64,000 nucleotides of DNA from UBA5209 sp964625015. Lineage in GTDB: Bacteria; Patescibacteriota; Dojkabacteria; SC72. Position numbers and translations under genes: made by a program. The notes under the pieces are model-generated. The model saw nothing but the letters and a program-made list of their open reading frames with translations. It was not told the DNA's origin and did no database searches. The stretch is from the NCBI GenBank assembly GCA_964625015.1, contig CAZUZI010000002.1, positions 1-64,000 on the forward strand, in the 5' to 3' direction. Positions 18,272-27,622 of the stretch are shown here, piece after piece; position 1 is the first letter of the stretch; each line of letters starts with the position of its first letter.

Positions 18272-19172
18272 CACATTGAGCTATGACTACAGACAGTATT
18301 GGAAAGATAGAGAGTACGAAAATAGTGCTGAAAAAATTGTATTAGAGAAACTTTTAAAAAACGAACATGGTAATTGGTTTATAGATATAGGTGGATCATA
18401 TGGTAGATTGACCCCCTCCTATTACGAGAAATATAATAACTGCATAATACTGGATTACTCCCTTAAGACATTACAAAACAACTACGAATATATTAAGAAC
18501 AACTTCCGAAATACAACATTAATAGCTGCAAATGCATACCATTTACCATTTAAAGACTCTACATTTGACGGAGGTTTAATGGTAAGAGTACTTCACCACA
18601 TAGAGAAACCTAACGAGTACTTTACGGAAGCGTATAGAGTATTCAGGAATCAAGCTATATATATACAGGAATATGCAAACAAAAAACATTTAAAAGCGAT
18701 ATTTAAAGCGCTTTTTAAGCTGGATTTCTCAGTATTTAATAAAACCCCATATCAGCAACCAACGAAAGAAAACTATGAAGGAGCAAGAAAAGGTGCATAT
18801 GTACCCTTCTTTAATTACCATCCAAAATGGATAAATGAAACTCTACAAAAAGAAGGATTTAAAATACTTTCAACAGTTGGATGCTCATTTTTCAGAATAA
18901 ATCTACTTAAAAAGATCTTTAATACCAATATATTAATATCACTTGAAATGATTGCTCAGTCATTCTTTTCTTGGTGTAATATATCTCCAAGCATATTTGT
19001 TAAAAGTTCTGTAGAGAAGAAAAACAGTACAGATGAGTATACAAAGCTAGAAGATATTCTAAGTTGCCCAAAGTGTAAAGATGAGCTCGATATAGACAGA
19101 AATAGTGCAGTATGTAAAAACTGCAAAGAGAAGTATGAAAAGAAAGAAAATATTTGGGATTTTAGAGTATAA
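18249..19172 (+). CDS. SAM-dependent methyltransferase with C-terminal zinc ribbon
   Basis: 307 residues. A class I fold is indicated by FIDIGGSYGRLTP (motif I, near residue 45), ILDYS, LPFKDSTFDGGLMVRVLHHI (motif IV region) and a Methyltransf_11 layout. The C-terminus carries a four-cysteine ribbon (CPKCKDEL and CKNCKEKY) of the Trm112/UPF0434 kind. The substrate is not evident. A lipid or sugar methyltransferase is as likely as an RNA one. It overlaps dnaG by 23 bp and its stop directly abuts the rsmA ATG, so the three are co-transcribed. Confidence 0.85.
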   Translation: MNKIANYDTLSYDYRQYWKDREYENSAEKIVLEKLLKNEHGNWFIDIGGSYGRLTPSYYEKYNNCIILDYSLKTLQNNYEYIKNNFRNTTLIAANAYHLPFKDSTFDGGLMVRVLHHIEKPNEYFTEAYRVFRNQAIYIQEYANKKHLKAIFKALFKLDFSVFNKTPYQQPTKENYEGARKGAYVPFFNYHPKWINETLQKEGFKILSTVGCSFFRINLLKKIFNTNILISLEMIAQSFFSWCNISPSIFVKSSVEKKNSTDEYTKLEDILSCPKCKDELDIDRNSAVCKNCKEKYEKKENIWDFRV

Positions 19173-19892
19173 ATGAAAGCAAAAAAATCATTAGGTCAGA
19201 ATTTTTTTATAAATGAGAATCTAAGTAGATATATCCTTGACAGGATTGATAATAATAATATTGATACAGTAGTAGAGATTGGTCCTGGCTTAGGATTCTT
19301 CACGAAAAAACTTATCGAAAGATTCAAAAATATCATTGTCATTGAAAAAGACTTTGAACTTGCACAAAATCTTCAGAGAGAATATCCACAAATTACTGTA
19401 ATAAATGAAGATTTTCTCGAGATTGATCTAAAAGATATAACAAAGAAGGATGTAATATATTTTGGATCTCTGCCTTACAATGTGTCAAAACCAATAATAC
19501 GAAAAATTGTTACAGATTCTTCTTTTGTACATAGCGGATACTTCATTGTTCAGAAAGAAGTTGCTGAAAAATATCTTTACAGGAAACCATATAACATACT
19601 CTCTCTAACTACCAATATATATTCTAATGTAAAAAAAGAGTTTGATATTTCACCAGCATCATTCAGACCACAACCAAAAGTAACAAGTGCACTAATATCA
19701 TTTACTAAAAAGGAACGATACAAGATAGATAATAAAGAATTAGAGGAATTGATAAAGAGTGCTTTTAAACAACCAAGAAAGAGTTTAAGGAACAATCTTA
19801 AAAATACAAAATACAGGGACAGAATAGATGAGTATACAGATAGAAGACCTGCAGAACTCTCTCTCGAGGAGTATATATCATTACTAGAGTAA
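19173..19892 (+). CDS. rsmA: 16S rRNA dimethyladenosine transferase RsmA/KsgA
   Basis: Dimethylates two adjacent adenines at the 3' end of 16S rRNA. 239 residues, somewhat short. KKSLGQNFFINEN and the SAM motif EIGPGLGFFTKKL are typical. PASFRPQPKVTSALISF is the usual late signature. Motif IV reads GSLPYNVSKP: the usual Asn of NLPY is Ser99 here (codon at 19467-19469). Its ATG follows the previous stop with no gap, so translation is probably coupled. Confidence 0.93.
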   Translation: MKAKKSLGQNFFINENLSRYILDRIDNNNIDTVVEIGPGLGFFTKKLIERFKNIIVIEKDFELAQNLQREYPQITVINEDFLEIDLKDITKKDVIYFGSLPYNVSKPIIRKIVTDSSFVHSGYFIVQKEVAEKYLYRKPYNILSLTTNIYSNVKKEFDISPASFRPQPKVTSALISFTKKERYKIDNKELEELIKSAFKQPRKSLRNNLKNTKYRDRIDEYTDRRPAELSLEEYISLLE

Positions 19893-19919
19893 CATATCCT
19901 TTTCTCTACCAACAGATGA

Positions 19920-19925
19920 TATAAT
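19920..19925 (+). promoter_or_regulatory. Extended -10 of the envelope run
   Basis: TGATATAAT with the hexamer at 19920-19925, 6 nt before the ATG at 19932. The mRNA should be leaderless. Confidence 0.72.
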
Positions 19926-19931
19926 CGACCA

Positions 19932-20390
19932 ATGAACAGAAAAAAGATCAAGGAGAAAAAGGAAAAACAGCTTGATTTTGGGCTTAAAAATCCTCCACAA
20001 AATATATATTACAAATACAAAGATCAATATGAGCTATGGCTTTCTAAACTAGAAACTTACAAGTTTATGAAAGATATATTGATGTGGTTTATACTAGTAA
20101 TAAGTATTGCGCTCATCATCACACAAGTTTATACAATACAATCTATAACTGTTCTACCAAGTACAATACCTGTGTTTAACTACTTCTTTACACTAACATT
20201 AAGACTTGCAGATTCTAATTGGATTTACGTATATCCTGCATTAAGTAGTATCGTTTTAATAATAGGACTATTCTTTACAAATAAGTATTATCACACAGAA
20301 AGAGAGCTGTCTAGAATACTCTTAGTATCTATCCTACTTGTCACACTCTCTCTCTCCTTCATATTATTAAAAATAGTTTACACATTCTAA
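19932..20390 (+). CDS. Small membrane protein, unknown
   Basis: 152 residues. A very basic start (NRKKIKEKKEKQ) is followed by three predicted membrane helices (about residues 50-70, 95-115 and 125-148). I do not recognise the family. It begins the envelope run and ends 3 bp before the MraY-like gene, so it probably works with that enzyme or is simply translated with it. Confidence 0.72.
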   Translation: MNRKKIKEKKEKQLDFGLKNPPQNIYYKYKDQYELWLSKLETYKFMKDILMWFILVISIALIITQVYTIQSITVLPSTIPVFNYFFTLTLRLADSNWIYVYPALSSIVLIIGLFFTNKYYHTERELSRILLVSILLVTLSLSFILLKIVYTF

Positions 20391-20393
20391 AAT

Positions 20394-21602
20394 ATGGACA
20401 ATTCAATACCAACAACACTTTTAGAAAAGTTACTAAGTATGAATACTTGGTCTACATCTACAGCATATGATAAATATCTTAGCTATTGGCCAATCTTTGT
20501 ACTTGGTATTGTAATATCACTTTTAATAACACCAATTGCTGGATATATAGCTAATAAATTTAGACTTACATATAAACCAGGAAGTGGAAAAAATGGAAAA
20601 GATTTCGATAATCCAGATAAAGCAGTACATAAGGTTGAAACTCCAGCCCTTGGAGGACTATCCGTTACAATACCAATCTTAGTTGCAATCGCAATATTTT
20701 TTAGATTAGACCCAACGACAATACCAATACTTCTAGCATTAGGAATATTAGTAACTGGAAGTGTATTAGATGACATATTTACACTCTCAGCAAAAGTACA
20801 ACTAGGATATCAGATATTAGCAGCAAGTATAATTGCCATTTCCATACTAGATCTATCGAATGTAAGCTTCTTTGGGAATGATTTTTTCAATCTAACAACA
20901 TATACATGGAGTACACAGATACTCTCAATTCCACTCTCTTTTGCATTCCCAGGGGATTTAATATTAATTGCATGGATAATACTTTGTATTAACTCTGTAA
21001 AATGGGTAGGAGGCTCTCCTGGCTTAGTAGAATCATACTCCCTTGTAATATTTTTCTTACTCTTTATTATCTCTGTAAGAACATTTTCAATCTTCTCTTC
21101 TACAGCAAGTATCCTCATTGCAGGGACACTAATACCTCTTCTTTACTTTGCATACCCTTCTCCAAAGATTATGTCAGGCTCAAGTGGAAAGACAGTATAT
21201 GGTTTTCTAATTAGTATCCTTGCACTCACCGCAGGTCTGAAATTCTCTGTAACTATCATGCTACTTGCTATCCCATTACTTGATGCAATCTTTGTTCTTG
21301 TATACAGAGCAATTAAATACAAGCCAAAGAATCCAATTGAATTAATGCGTATAAATGATACCTCTCATCTCCATCATAGACTCTTACAACTAAATCTCAC
21401 AGACAAGCAAATTTTACTAATTGAAACATCAATATCATTAGTTATAGGATCAATCGCAATATTAACTGCAGGAGCTATTAGATTTTTTGTAATAATATTC
21501 GGAATTGCATTTGTACTTGCTTTCATCGTCTTTATCAACTACAGAGCGAACAAGAAAGATGACAGCAAGAAGGGTTCTCCAGAATCTAGATACTCTTACT
21601 AA
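20394..21602 (+). CDS. MraY/WecA-like polyprenyl-phosphate sugar-1-phosphate transferase, altered motif
   Basis: 402 residues with about ten membrane helices. Family features are ETPALGGLSV, the DD motif VLDDIFTLSAKVQL and the late histidine motif SHLHHRLLQL. These enzymes move a sugar phosphate from UDP-sugar to undecaprenyl phosphate. The third motif, usually NxxNxxDGxDGL, reads NSVKWVGGSPGL here (N200 to L211, 20991-21026): the second Asn is Lys and both Asp are lost. It may be inactive or use another chemistry. The tail is hydrophilic and Lys/Ser-rich. Confidence 0.85.
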   Translation: MDNSIPTTLLEKLLSMNTWSTSTAYDKYLSYWPIFVLGIVISLLITPIAGYIANKFRLTYKPGSGKNGKDFDNPDKAVHKVETPALGGLSVTIPILVAIAIFFRLDPTTIPILLALGILVTGSVLDDIFTLSAKVQLGYQILAASIIAISILDLSNVSFFGNDFFNLTTYTWSTQILSIPLSFAFPGDLILIAWIILCINSVKWVGGSPGLVESYSLVIFFLLFIISVRTFSIFSSTASILIAGTLIPLLYFAYPSPKIMSGSSGKTVYGFLISILALTAGLKFSVTIMLLAIPLLDAIFVLVYRAIKYKPKNPIELMRINDTSHLHHRLLQLNLTDKQILLIETSISLVIGSIAILTAGAIRFFVIIFGIAFVLAFIVFINYRANKKDDSKKGSPESRYSY

Positions 21603-21633
21603 TCCTTTTGTAGACAAATACAGAGTGCTCTCA

Positions 21634-21639
21634 TATAAT
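21634..21639 (+). promoter_or_regulatory. -10 box of the PEGA gene
   Basis: TATAAT at 21634-21639. Two in-frame ATGs follow at 21642 and 21648. The second lies 8 nt downstream and fits a leaderless start. Confidence 0.65.
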
Positions 21640-21647
21640 GAATGCAT

Positions 21648-22295
21648 ATGAAAAAATGGAAATCTGCCCTCATATTAATAGTCATTGTTCTCTTTTTGTC
21701 GATTATATTCTTCTTTGTTCAACCAGAAGATATACTCAAACAAATACCAATCATTAGGAACCTTTATCAAAATACAACATTAGAAATTACAACCCCATAC
21801 GGTAGAGCAAAAGTATTGATAGATGGAAAAGAGTACGGAGAAACACCTTCAGATATACAAAGCCTTGTTGCAGGAGAGTATGACGTAGAGCTTCAGAGAG
21901 TATCCAATAAGGACAACTTCTATATATCTCATAAGTTTCCAGTTGTATTAACAAAAAATACAACAACTAGAATAAATATGGAAATAGGACCAGAAAATGT
22001 ATTACACGGCACAGTCCTTTACTACACAGAAGATAGTAACTCCATCTCCAACAAAGGAAAGATAACAATTACTGATAATGCAGTTAATACAAAAGTATAT
22101 ATGAACTCTGAGTTCTTAAAATCATCACCTATCACGAATTTGGAACTTAACGAAGGTGAATATGAGATCTTACTTCAAGCAGAAGGGTATGAAAATCTCG
22201 AATTACCAATCATTGTAAGGAATGGGTATATACTAAACGTTAAAGGATATTTAATGCCAATACCAGTAACTTTTGATAGTGCAAAAGATGAGTAA
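21648..22295 (+). CDS. PEGA-domain protein, membrane anchored
   Basis: 215 residues from ATG 21648. An N-terminal signal anchor (about residues 4-24) is followed by two PEGA-type repeats. The first is around TPYGRAKVLIDGKEYGETPSDI and LVAGEYDVEL; the second is around NTKVYMNSEFLKSSPI and LNEGEYEILLQAEGYE. PEGA domains are beta-sandwich surface modules often tied to S-layer or envelope proteins. The stop overlaps the start of the SDR-DUF4012 gene, so the two are coupled. Confidence 0.82.
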   Translation: MKKWKSALILIVIVLFLSIIFFFVQPEDILKQIPIIRNLYQNTTLEITTPYGRAKVLIDGKEYGETPSDIQSLVAGEYDVELQRVSNKDNFYISHKFPVVLTKNTTTRINMEIGPENVLHGTVLYYTEDSNSISNKGKITITDNAVNTKVYMNSEFLKSSPITNLELNEGEYEILLQAEGYENLELPIIVRNGYILNVKGYLMPIPVTFDSAKDE

Positions 22296-25287
22296 TACAG
22301 ATTTAACAAAAATAAAAGGGCAAACACCACTATCTATAATTGTTCATGGAGGTGACTATACAGGATATTTACTTTCTAAAACTCTTCTTGAGCAAGGTAG
22401 TCAAGTTGTAATAATAGATAGATATACATCACAATCAAAACAGTATTTTTCTGAATTGAGAAAAAGTGGAAAAGTAAGCTTTATCGATTTTAAAGGCATA
22501 AAGAATTTCTATGAGAAGATTGCTCGTATAGATTACCTCTTTTACCTTCTTGGAGAGAAGCTTGAAAAAGACACAAATATTGATAGTAAAGACTTTTTAC
22601 AAGAGTCTGGATACCTAGGTTTAAGTTTGGAATCTGCACAGAAATTTAAAGCTAAAATATCCATAGTAACATCCCTTAGACTAAATAGAGAACTCTCAAA
22701 CCGGATTAACAATGAAAAGACTGGTAAATCAACACCTTACTCACCACTTGAACTACAACGATACGCAGAGAACTCTACTGCAGAGTTTGTAGATAAAAGT
22801 AAAGGTAATATTAGAATCTTAAGATTAGGAACAGTAATAGGAAAAGGTATTACAAAAGTAACCGATAGAACATTAGATAGGCTTTTTACAGATGCAACAC
22901 AGAAACCACAAATAGAAATACAGGGGGAAGGATTAGAAATTCATAATTTAATACATGAGACAGATGCTACATACGGTATATTAAAACTTACATTTGATGA
23001 TAATACAAAGGGAGAAGTGATATCTCTTTGTAATAAGAATGACTACACAACTCTCTCTCTTTCATACAAACTTCTAGAACTAGATGTTGAATCGAAAGCG
23101 ATTAAGTTTACAGAATCAGAAGATGATAAATATGTACTCCAAGATCTCTATGTACCAGCACCAAATGCATCACAATTCTCATGGAAACAGAATGTATCTC
23201 TAGAAGAAGCAATTGTAGAACAGATAAAATCATATTATGAAAGATCTGATAAGAAGTGGGATTTAGGTAACAGTGTTACATCAAAGAGAAAGGGTAGTGA
23301 AGATATTTCAAATGTATCTAAAACAAAATTAGGTCTTTTTGTTCAAAAAATACTCTCTCCCTTTAAGAGTATATTTAATACAGAAAAACTCTTTAGTGAA
23401 ATCAGCTATTGGAAAATAATAAAATATCTTTCAATTTTAATACTCTCCATCCTAGGAATATACTACCTGCTATCTCCAATACTTGGGATATCTTTAGGTA
23501 CATACTTAATATATTCAGAAACAGACAAACTAAAACAGTCTTTTGCGTCATTCGATTTTGATTCAGTAAGTAAAGACTCCATAAATATATATACAAATCT
23601 AAAGAGAGTAGAGAATAATGTCTCTAGACTCTCATGGCTATTCACACTGACAAATAACAGGAATCTTTACAATGATACAACACAGATACTTCAGGGCTCA
23701 GGGTATGCACTTGATAGTATGCAAGATCTTGCGGTTGGTCTTAGACCTCTTGGAGAGTACATTAAAGATTTTAAACCTGCGGTTGGGTTTGGAAATGGAG
23801 AAGTTGCTACGACAGTCGAATACAGGGAGTATTTACTTGCAATTGATGATAATAGATACAACATTCAAGAGGGTATATACAAAATGAGTTTAGCTCAAAA
23901 CTTGATAAGTACAGTTAATACAAAAAATTTCCCAACATACCTCCAAGAACCTATTCTTGATTACAAAGAATTTATCAATGATATTCATAATACAGTTATA
24001 CCACTTGAAAAAGTTTCGCAATTCTTACCAGATTTACTAGGTGTAAATGAAAGGAAAAGATATGTGGTACTACTACAGAATGATGGAGAAATAAGGAGTA
24101 CAGGAGGATGGATATCAAGTTATGCAATACTTTCAATTGAGGGTGGACAAATCAGAGAACTTTATGTTGATGATATATACAATGCAGAAGGAACACTTAA
24201 AGTAAAAGGTGATACATACAGGACACCGATATCAATGGTAAAGGCACTAGGTAACACCCCTTATTCATTCTCTTTGGTAAACTGGGATCCTAATCTAGAT
24301 ACAGTTATGACTAATACAGAACAGTTTGTATATGATCTTGGGAAAGGAAATAAGATAGATGGTGTAATTACAATAGATACTGTATTTCTACAGAAACTTT
24401 TAGATAAGTGGGGAGGTATTGAGGTTCCAGGAGAGTCAGAGATTATTACATCTTCTAATCTGTACTCAAAGATATTCGAGATGCATGAAGAATTTACACC
24501 TGGTTCATCAAGGAAATCTACATTCCTTGCATCACTTGCAGATAGAGCCGTAACGAAGATACTCTCCTCCGATTTCAATGGATACAAAGAGATCTCAGAT
24601 GTAATATCTCAATCATTAGAAGAGAAACATTTACAAGCGACATTTAAGAATACATTAGCAAAATCATACTTTGATGAAAGTAACTGGGACGGTAACATGG
24701 ATAGTAAATACCTATCAGCACCAATAGATATTGATTGGAACTGGGGTGGAAACAAATCAAACCTATACATTAAGAAAAACCATACATTAGAAATAAATGT
24801 AAAGGATGAGAACACAATAGAATACAAATATCAGATAGCAATAGAGAATAATTCAACATCTAATACATACCCAGAAGGGGATTATATTAACTACATTAGA
24901 ATATTTATGCCAGTAGATGTAACCCCGTTAAGTATCTTAGGCGTAAAGGATAATAAATATGATGTATACAACGAAGGGGGATATAAAATTATAGGAGGTT
25001 GGTTTAATATACCTGCAGGTGAAAATAAGACATTAGAGATATCATATAGATTAACAAATACTGAAAACGAATCTTTCCCATTACAGAAAGATGATACCCA
25101 TTACAGTATGGATATCAATATATATAAACAACCAGGGAGTAGAAAAGATGCATACAATTTAAATGTTACATACCCAGAGACATGGGAAATAGAACAGAAC
25201 GAAGGAATGACAAAAATAGGCAACCAGCTAAACAGAAGATTCGAATTAGCTACAGATGAGAATTTCAATATATCGTGGCAAAGATAA
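22288..25287 (+). CDS. Fusion of NAD-dependent epimerase-like domain and DUF4012
   Basis: 999 residues from ATG 22288, which overlaps the upstream stop. Residues 1-330 resemble an extended SDR: SIIVHGGDYTGYLLSKTLLEQG, VVIIDRYT and an RLGTVIGKG stretch. The glycine motif is not a clean GxxGxxG and no YxxxK is obvious. A Ser/Lys linker and one or two membrane helices (about 375-410) come next. The outer part is DUF4012, whose hallmark LLQNDGEIRSTGGWISSYAIL lies near residue 590. DUF4012 proteins are common in Patescibacteria and are probably extracellular envelope factors. Confidence 0.85.
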   Translation: MSNTDLTKIKGQTPLSIIVHGGDYTGYLLSKTLLEQGSQVVIIDRYTSQSKQYFSELRKSGKVSFIDFKGIKNFYEKIARIDYLFYLLGEKLEKDTNIDSKDFLQESGYLGLSLESAQKFKAKISIVTSLRLNRELSNRINNEKTGKSTPYSPLELQRYAENSTAEFVDKSKGNIRILRLGTVIGKGITKVTDRTLDRLFTDATQKPQIEIQGEGLEIHNLIHETDATYGILKLTFDDNTKGEVISLCNKNDYTTLSLSYKLLELDVESKAIKFTESEDDKYVLQDLYVPAPNASQFSWKQNVSLEEAIVEQIKSYYERSDKKWDLGNSVTSKRKGSEDISNVSKTKLGLFVQKILSPFKSIFNTEKLFSEISYWKIIKYLSILILSILGIYYLLSPILGISLGTYLIYSETDKLKQSFASFDFDSVSKDSINIYTNLKRVENNVSRLSWLFTLTNNRNLYNDTTQILQGSGYALDSMQDLAVGLRPLGEYIKDFKPAVGFGNGEVATTVEYREYLLAIDDNRYNIQEGIYKMSLAQNLISTVNTKNFPTYLQEPILDYKEFINDIHNTVIPLEKVSQFLPDLLGVNERKRYVVLLQNDGEIRSTGGWISSYAILSIEGGQIRELYVDDIYNAEGTLKVKGDTYRTPISMVKALGNTPYSFSLVNWDPNLDTVMTNTEQFVYDLGKGNKIDGVITIDTVFLQKLLDKWGGIEVPGESEIITSSNLYSKIFEMHEEFTPGSSRKSTFLASLADRAVTKILSSDFNGYKEISDVISQSLEEKHLQATFKNTLAKSYFDESNWDGNMDSKYLSAPIDIDWNWGGNKSNLYIKKNHTLEINVKDENTIEYKYQIAIENNSTSNTYPEGDYINYIRIFMPVDVTPLSILGVKDNKYDVYNEGGYKIIGGWFNIPAGENKTLEISYRLTNTENESFPLQKDDTHYSMDINIYKQPGSRKDAYNLNVTYPETWEIEQNEGMTKIGNQLNRRFELATDENFNISWQR

Positions 25288-25632
25288 TTAAATAACTATT
25301 GTATCCTTACTCTTAAGATACATATATATATCTAATATCTCTTCTAGTGAAGTTTCATTCATATTTGCAAATTCAGCAATCTCACTTACATCTAAATCTG
25401 TATTAACTGGCATTCTATTACTAATACCCATAGGTTTAATAAAAGTTGCAATATGGTTAGACTTACAATTATCGCATGAGAAGTGTATAATACTCGAGAT
25501 ATTGTTATCTTGAATTATATCTAAGTTATCTGCAGTATAGGGGGTACCGCATTTATCACAAAACTTCGCAATGACATCTATAAAAAATTGTTTTCTTTCG
25601 TCTAAATTGTCTTTTTTAATTACTTTCTTCAT
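25288..25632 (-). CDS. Small zinc-ribbon protein, unknown
   Basis: 114 residues. Two CxxC pairs (FCDKCG near residue 24 and SCDNCK near residue 53) make a likely zinc ribbon. The C-terminal half is helical and acidic. The ATG is 7 nt after a minus-strand TATAAT (25640-25645), so it is leaderless. It is divergent from rpoD with only 25 bp between the two start codons, and its stop abuts that of the DUF4012 gene with no gap. I do not recognise the family. Confidence 0.75.
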   Translation of the reverse strand: MKKVIKKDNLDERKQFFIDVIAKFCDKCGTPYTADNLDIIQDNNISSIIHFSCDNCKSNHIATFIKPMGISNRMPVNTDLDVSEIAEFANMNETSLEEILDIYMYLKSKDTIVI

Positions 25633-25639
25633 ATATTAA

Positions 25640-25647
25640 ATTATACC
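25640..25647. promoter_or_regulatory. Overlapping divergent -10 boxes, Zn-ribbon gene and rpoD
   Basis: ATTATACC: read on the minus strand it gives TATAAT (25640-25645), 7 nt before the Zn-ribbon ATG. Read on the plus strand it gives TATACC (25642-25647), 10 nt before the rpoD ATG. The two -10 hexamers share four base pairs, so the promoters should exclude each other. Confidence 0.65.
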
Positions 25648-25657
25648 ATATATATAA

Positions 25658-26752
25658 ATGGCAAAAACTTCTCAAAAAGCTATAAATATCAAAGATTTAA
25701 TACAAAAAGGTAAAATACAAGGATTCTTAAGTCAAGAGGATATCTTAGACGTATTTCCTACAATAGAGGAGGATGTTGTACTACTTGATGAGATATTTAA
25801 GGAGTTACAGGTAAATGATATAGAGGTATTAGAACCAGAGGAGAATCATGTAAAGAATTCGGAGGAAATGACATTAGAGAAGAAGATTCGAATACTTAAA
25901 ACTATTCAGTCAACAATATCCACAGATGCAATAAGATCTTACCTATACGAGATAGGAAAGATTCCTCTACTTACAGCAGATGAAGAGGTAATACTTGCCA
26001 AAAGGATAGAGAATGGAGATCAAGAAGCTGCTCAGTTACTCATTACAGCAAACTTAAGGTTGGTTGTAAGTATTGCGAAGAAATATAGTAAGAGTGGATT
26101 AGAGCTACTTGATTTAATACAAGAAGGAAATATTGGGTTAATGAGAGCTGTTGAGAAATTTGATTATCACAAGGGTTTCAAATTCTCTACATATGCAACA
26201 TGGTGGATTAGACAAGCAATTACGAGAGCTATTGCAGATCAAGCTAGGACTATTCGTGTACCAGTACATATGATTGAAACTATAAACAAGTTTAACAAAG
26301 TAAACAGTATACTCACTACTAAGCTTGGTAGACAACCAACAGATGAAGAAATTGCGAAAGAAATGGATATTGAATTAGAAAAAGTTTCTGAAATTAGAAA
26401 GATAAAACAAAACCCTTCTTCACTCGCAACTCCAATAGGGGATGAAAAAGATAGTAAATTACAAGATATCCTACCAGATGAATGGTCACAGAGTCCTGAA
26501 GACTTTGCAACATCGGAATATCTTAAGAATCAGCTTAAGGATATACTCGACTCCCTACAAGATAGAGAAAGAAGAGTACTTTCATTAAGATTTGGACTTG
26601 ATGATGGTGTAACAAGAACATTGGAAGAGGTCGGAAGAGAGTTCGGAGTTACAAGAGAAAGAATAAGACAGATAGAGGCAAAGGCATTAAAAAAGCTAAA
26701 AGATAAATCATCAGAGAAAAGATTAGATGATTACATCAATCTCTCTAGATAG
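25658..26752 (+). CDS. rpoD: Primary sigma factor
   Basis: 364 residues. Region 1.1-like N-terminus, then region 1.2 (SYLYEIGKIPLLTADEE), region 2 with the -10 reading helix (GFKFSTYATWWIRQAITRAI), region 3 (RTIRVPVHMIETINK) and region 4 with the -35 helix-turn-helix (TLEEVGREFGVTRERIRQIEAKAL). It has no long non-conserved insert. It is complete, so it can account for the TTGaca/TATAAT sites seen in the window. Confidence 0.97.
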   Translation: MAKTSQKAINIKDLIQKGKIQGFLSQEDILDVFPTIEEDVVLLDEIFKELQVNDIEVLEPEENHVKNSEEMTLEKKIRILKTIQSTISTDAIRSYLYEIGKIPLLTADEEVILAKRIENGDQEAAQLLITANLRLVVSIAKKYSKSGLELLDLIQEGNIGLMRAVEKFDYHKGFKFSTYATWWIRQAITRAIADQARTIRVPVHMIETINKFNKVNSILTTKLGRQPTDEEIAKEMDIELEKVSEIRKIKQNPSSLATPIGDEKDSKLQDILPDEWSQSPEDFATSEYLKNQLKDILDSLQDRERRVLSLRFGLDDGVTRTLEEVGREFGVTRERIRQIEAKALKKLKDKSSEKRLDDYINLSR

Positions 26753-26757
26753 AAATA

Positions 26758-27000
26758 CTAATTCTGACTAGTTAAATCAAAAAATTCTGAAGGAAGAACA
26801 GGGAAACTACTCTTCGTTCTTTCTGATATTTTATCCAATGTTGCTGTATCAAAATTTTTACTTAATGGCTTTGTATATGTGGCCGCATTGGGATTTACCT
26901 CAGAAAACACCCTATTAGAAACAAGTTGAAGACCACCCCATATGATTGCTATGACAAGAAGGAGAACAATTCCAACTATATATTTTTTTAATATTTCCAT
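26758..27000 (-). CDS. Small membrane protein in a pilus-like cluster
   Basis: 80 residues with one N-terminal membrane helix (about 7-27) and a short periplasmic tail. No family is recognised. It is 5 bp after the PilO-like gene, so it might stand in the place of PilP, but there is no sequence evidence for that. Confidence 0.65.
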   Translation of the reverse strand: MEILKKYIVGIVLLLVIAIIWGGLQLVSNRVFSEVNPNAATYTKPLSKNFDTATLDKISERTKSSFPVLPSEFFDLTSQN

Positions 27001-27005
27001 ATACT

Positions 27006-27620
27006 TTAATCGTAAAATTTAGGATTATCAGGTATATGATAGATCCTTAATGTTAAAGAATATCTCGTATTACCTGCATCATCAGCATCTTCTCCGTATG
27101 AGAGAGATTCAATTACAGGATACATTGGCATGGCTTCTAAATCTCTTAACAGTGTAATAAGGTAAACCTTCTTTCCACTAACAGACATCCTAACAGACCA
27201 AGGTTTAAGAGAAAGAGTATTGATCTTATATGTCTCTCTGTCATATTCAGAAAATGAAATAGTATTAAGAACAAAGTTATTTCTTGCAATAACAGCATCT
27301 ATATTTGATAAAAAGAGACTAAAATTCCCAGTTGAGGGGAAAAGCAAAGAAAGATCTTTAAATTCACTACTCTTTTCAATATATTCAGCATCAAGAGAAG
27401 AAAGAGCTGATAATTTATCCTCAAGTGCTTTTTGAGTTACCTCCTTACTCTTTATCTCCTTATTTATCTGGAATATTGCACTTACAGTAGGAATAATTGC
27501 AAATACTAACAAGAGAATTGCAATTACGTATGTTAAACCAATAAAAACATTATCCACCTGCTTAGATGGAGCCTTTTTTATTAAATTTGCTATTTCAAAT
27601 CTTCTACTTTCTTCTGCCAT
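27006..27620 (-). CDS. PilO-like type IV pilus inner-membrane protein
   Basis: 204 residues. A basic N-terminus, one membrane helix (about 25-48), a coiled coil (about 50-85) and an alpha/beta ferredoxin-like tail: the layout of PilO, which pairs with PilN in the type IV pilus alignment complex. Sequence identity to named PilO proteins is low, and the call rests on layout and on the neighbouring PilN-like gene 2 bp upstream. Confidence 0.7.
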   Translation of the reverse strand: MAEESRRFEIANLIKKAPSKQVDNVFIGLTYVIAILLLVFAIIPTVSAIFQINKEIKSKEVTQKALEDKLSALSSLDAEYIEKSSEFKDLSLLFPSTGNFSLFLSNIDAVIARNNFVLNTISFSEYDRETYKINTLSLKPWSVRMSVSGKKVYLITLLRDLEAMPMYPVIESLSYGEDADDAGNTRYSLTLRIYHIPDNPKFYD

Positions 27621-27622
27621 AA

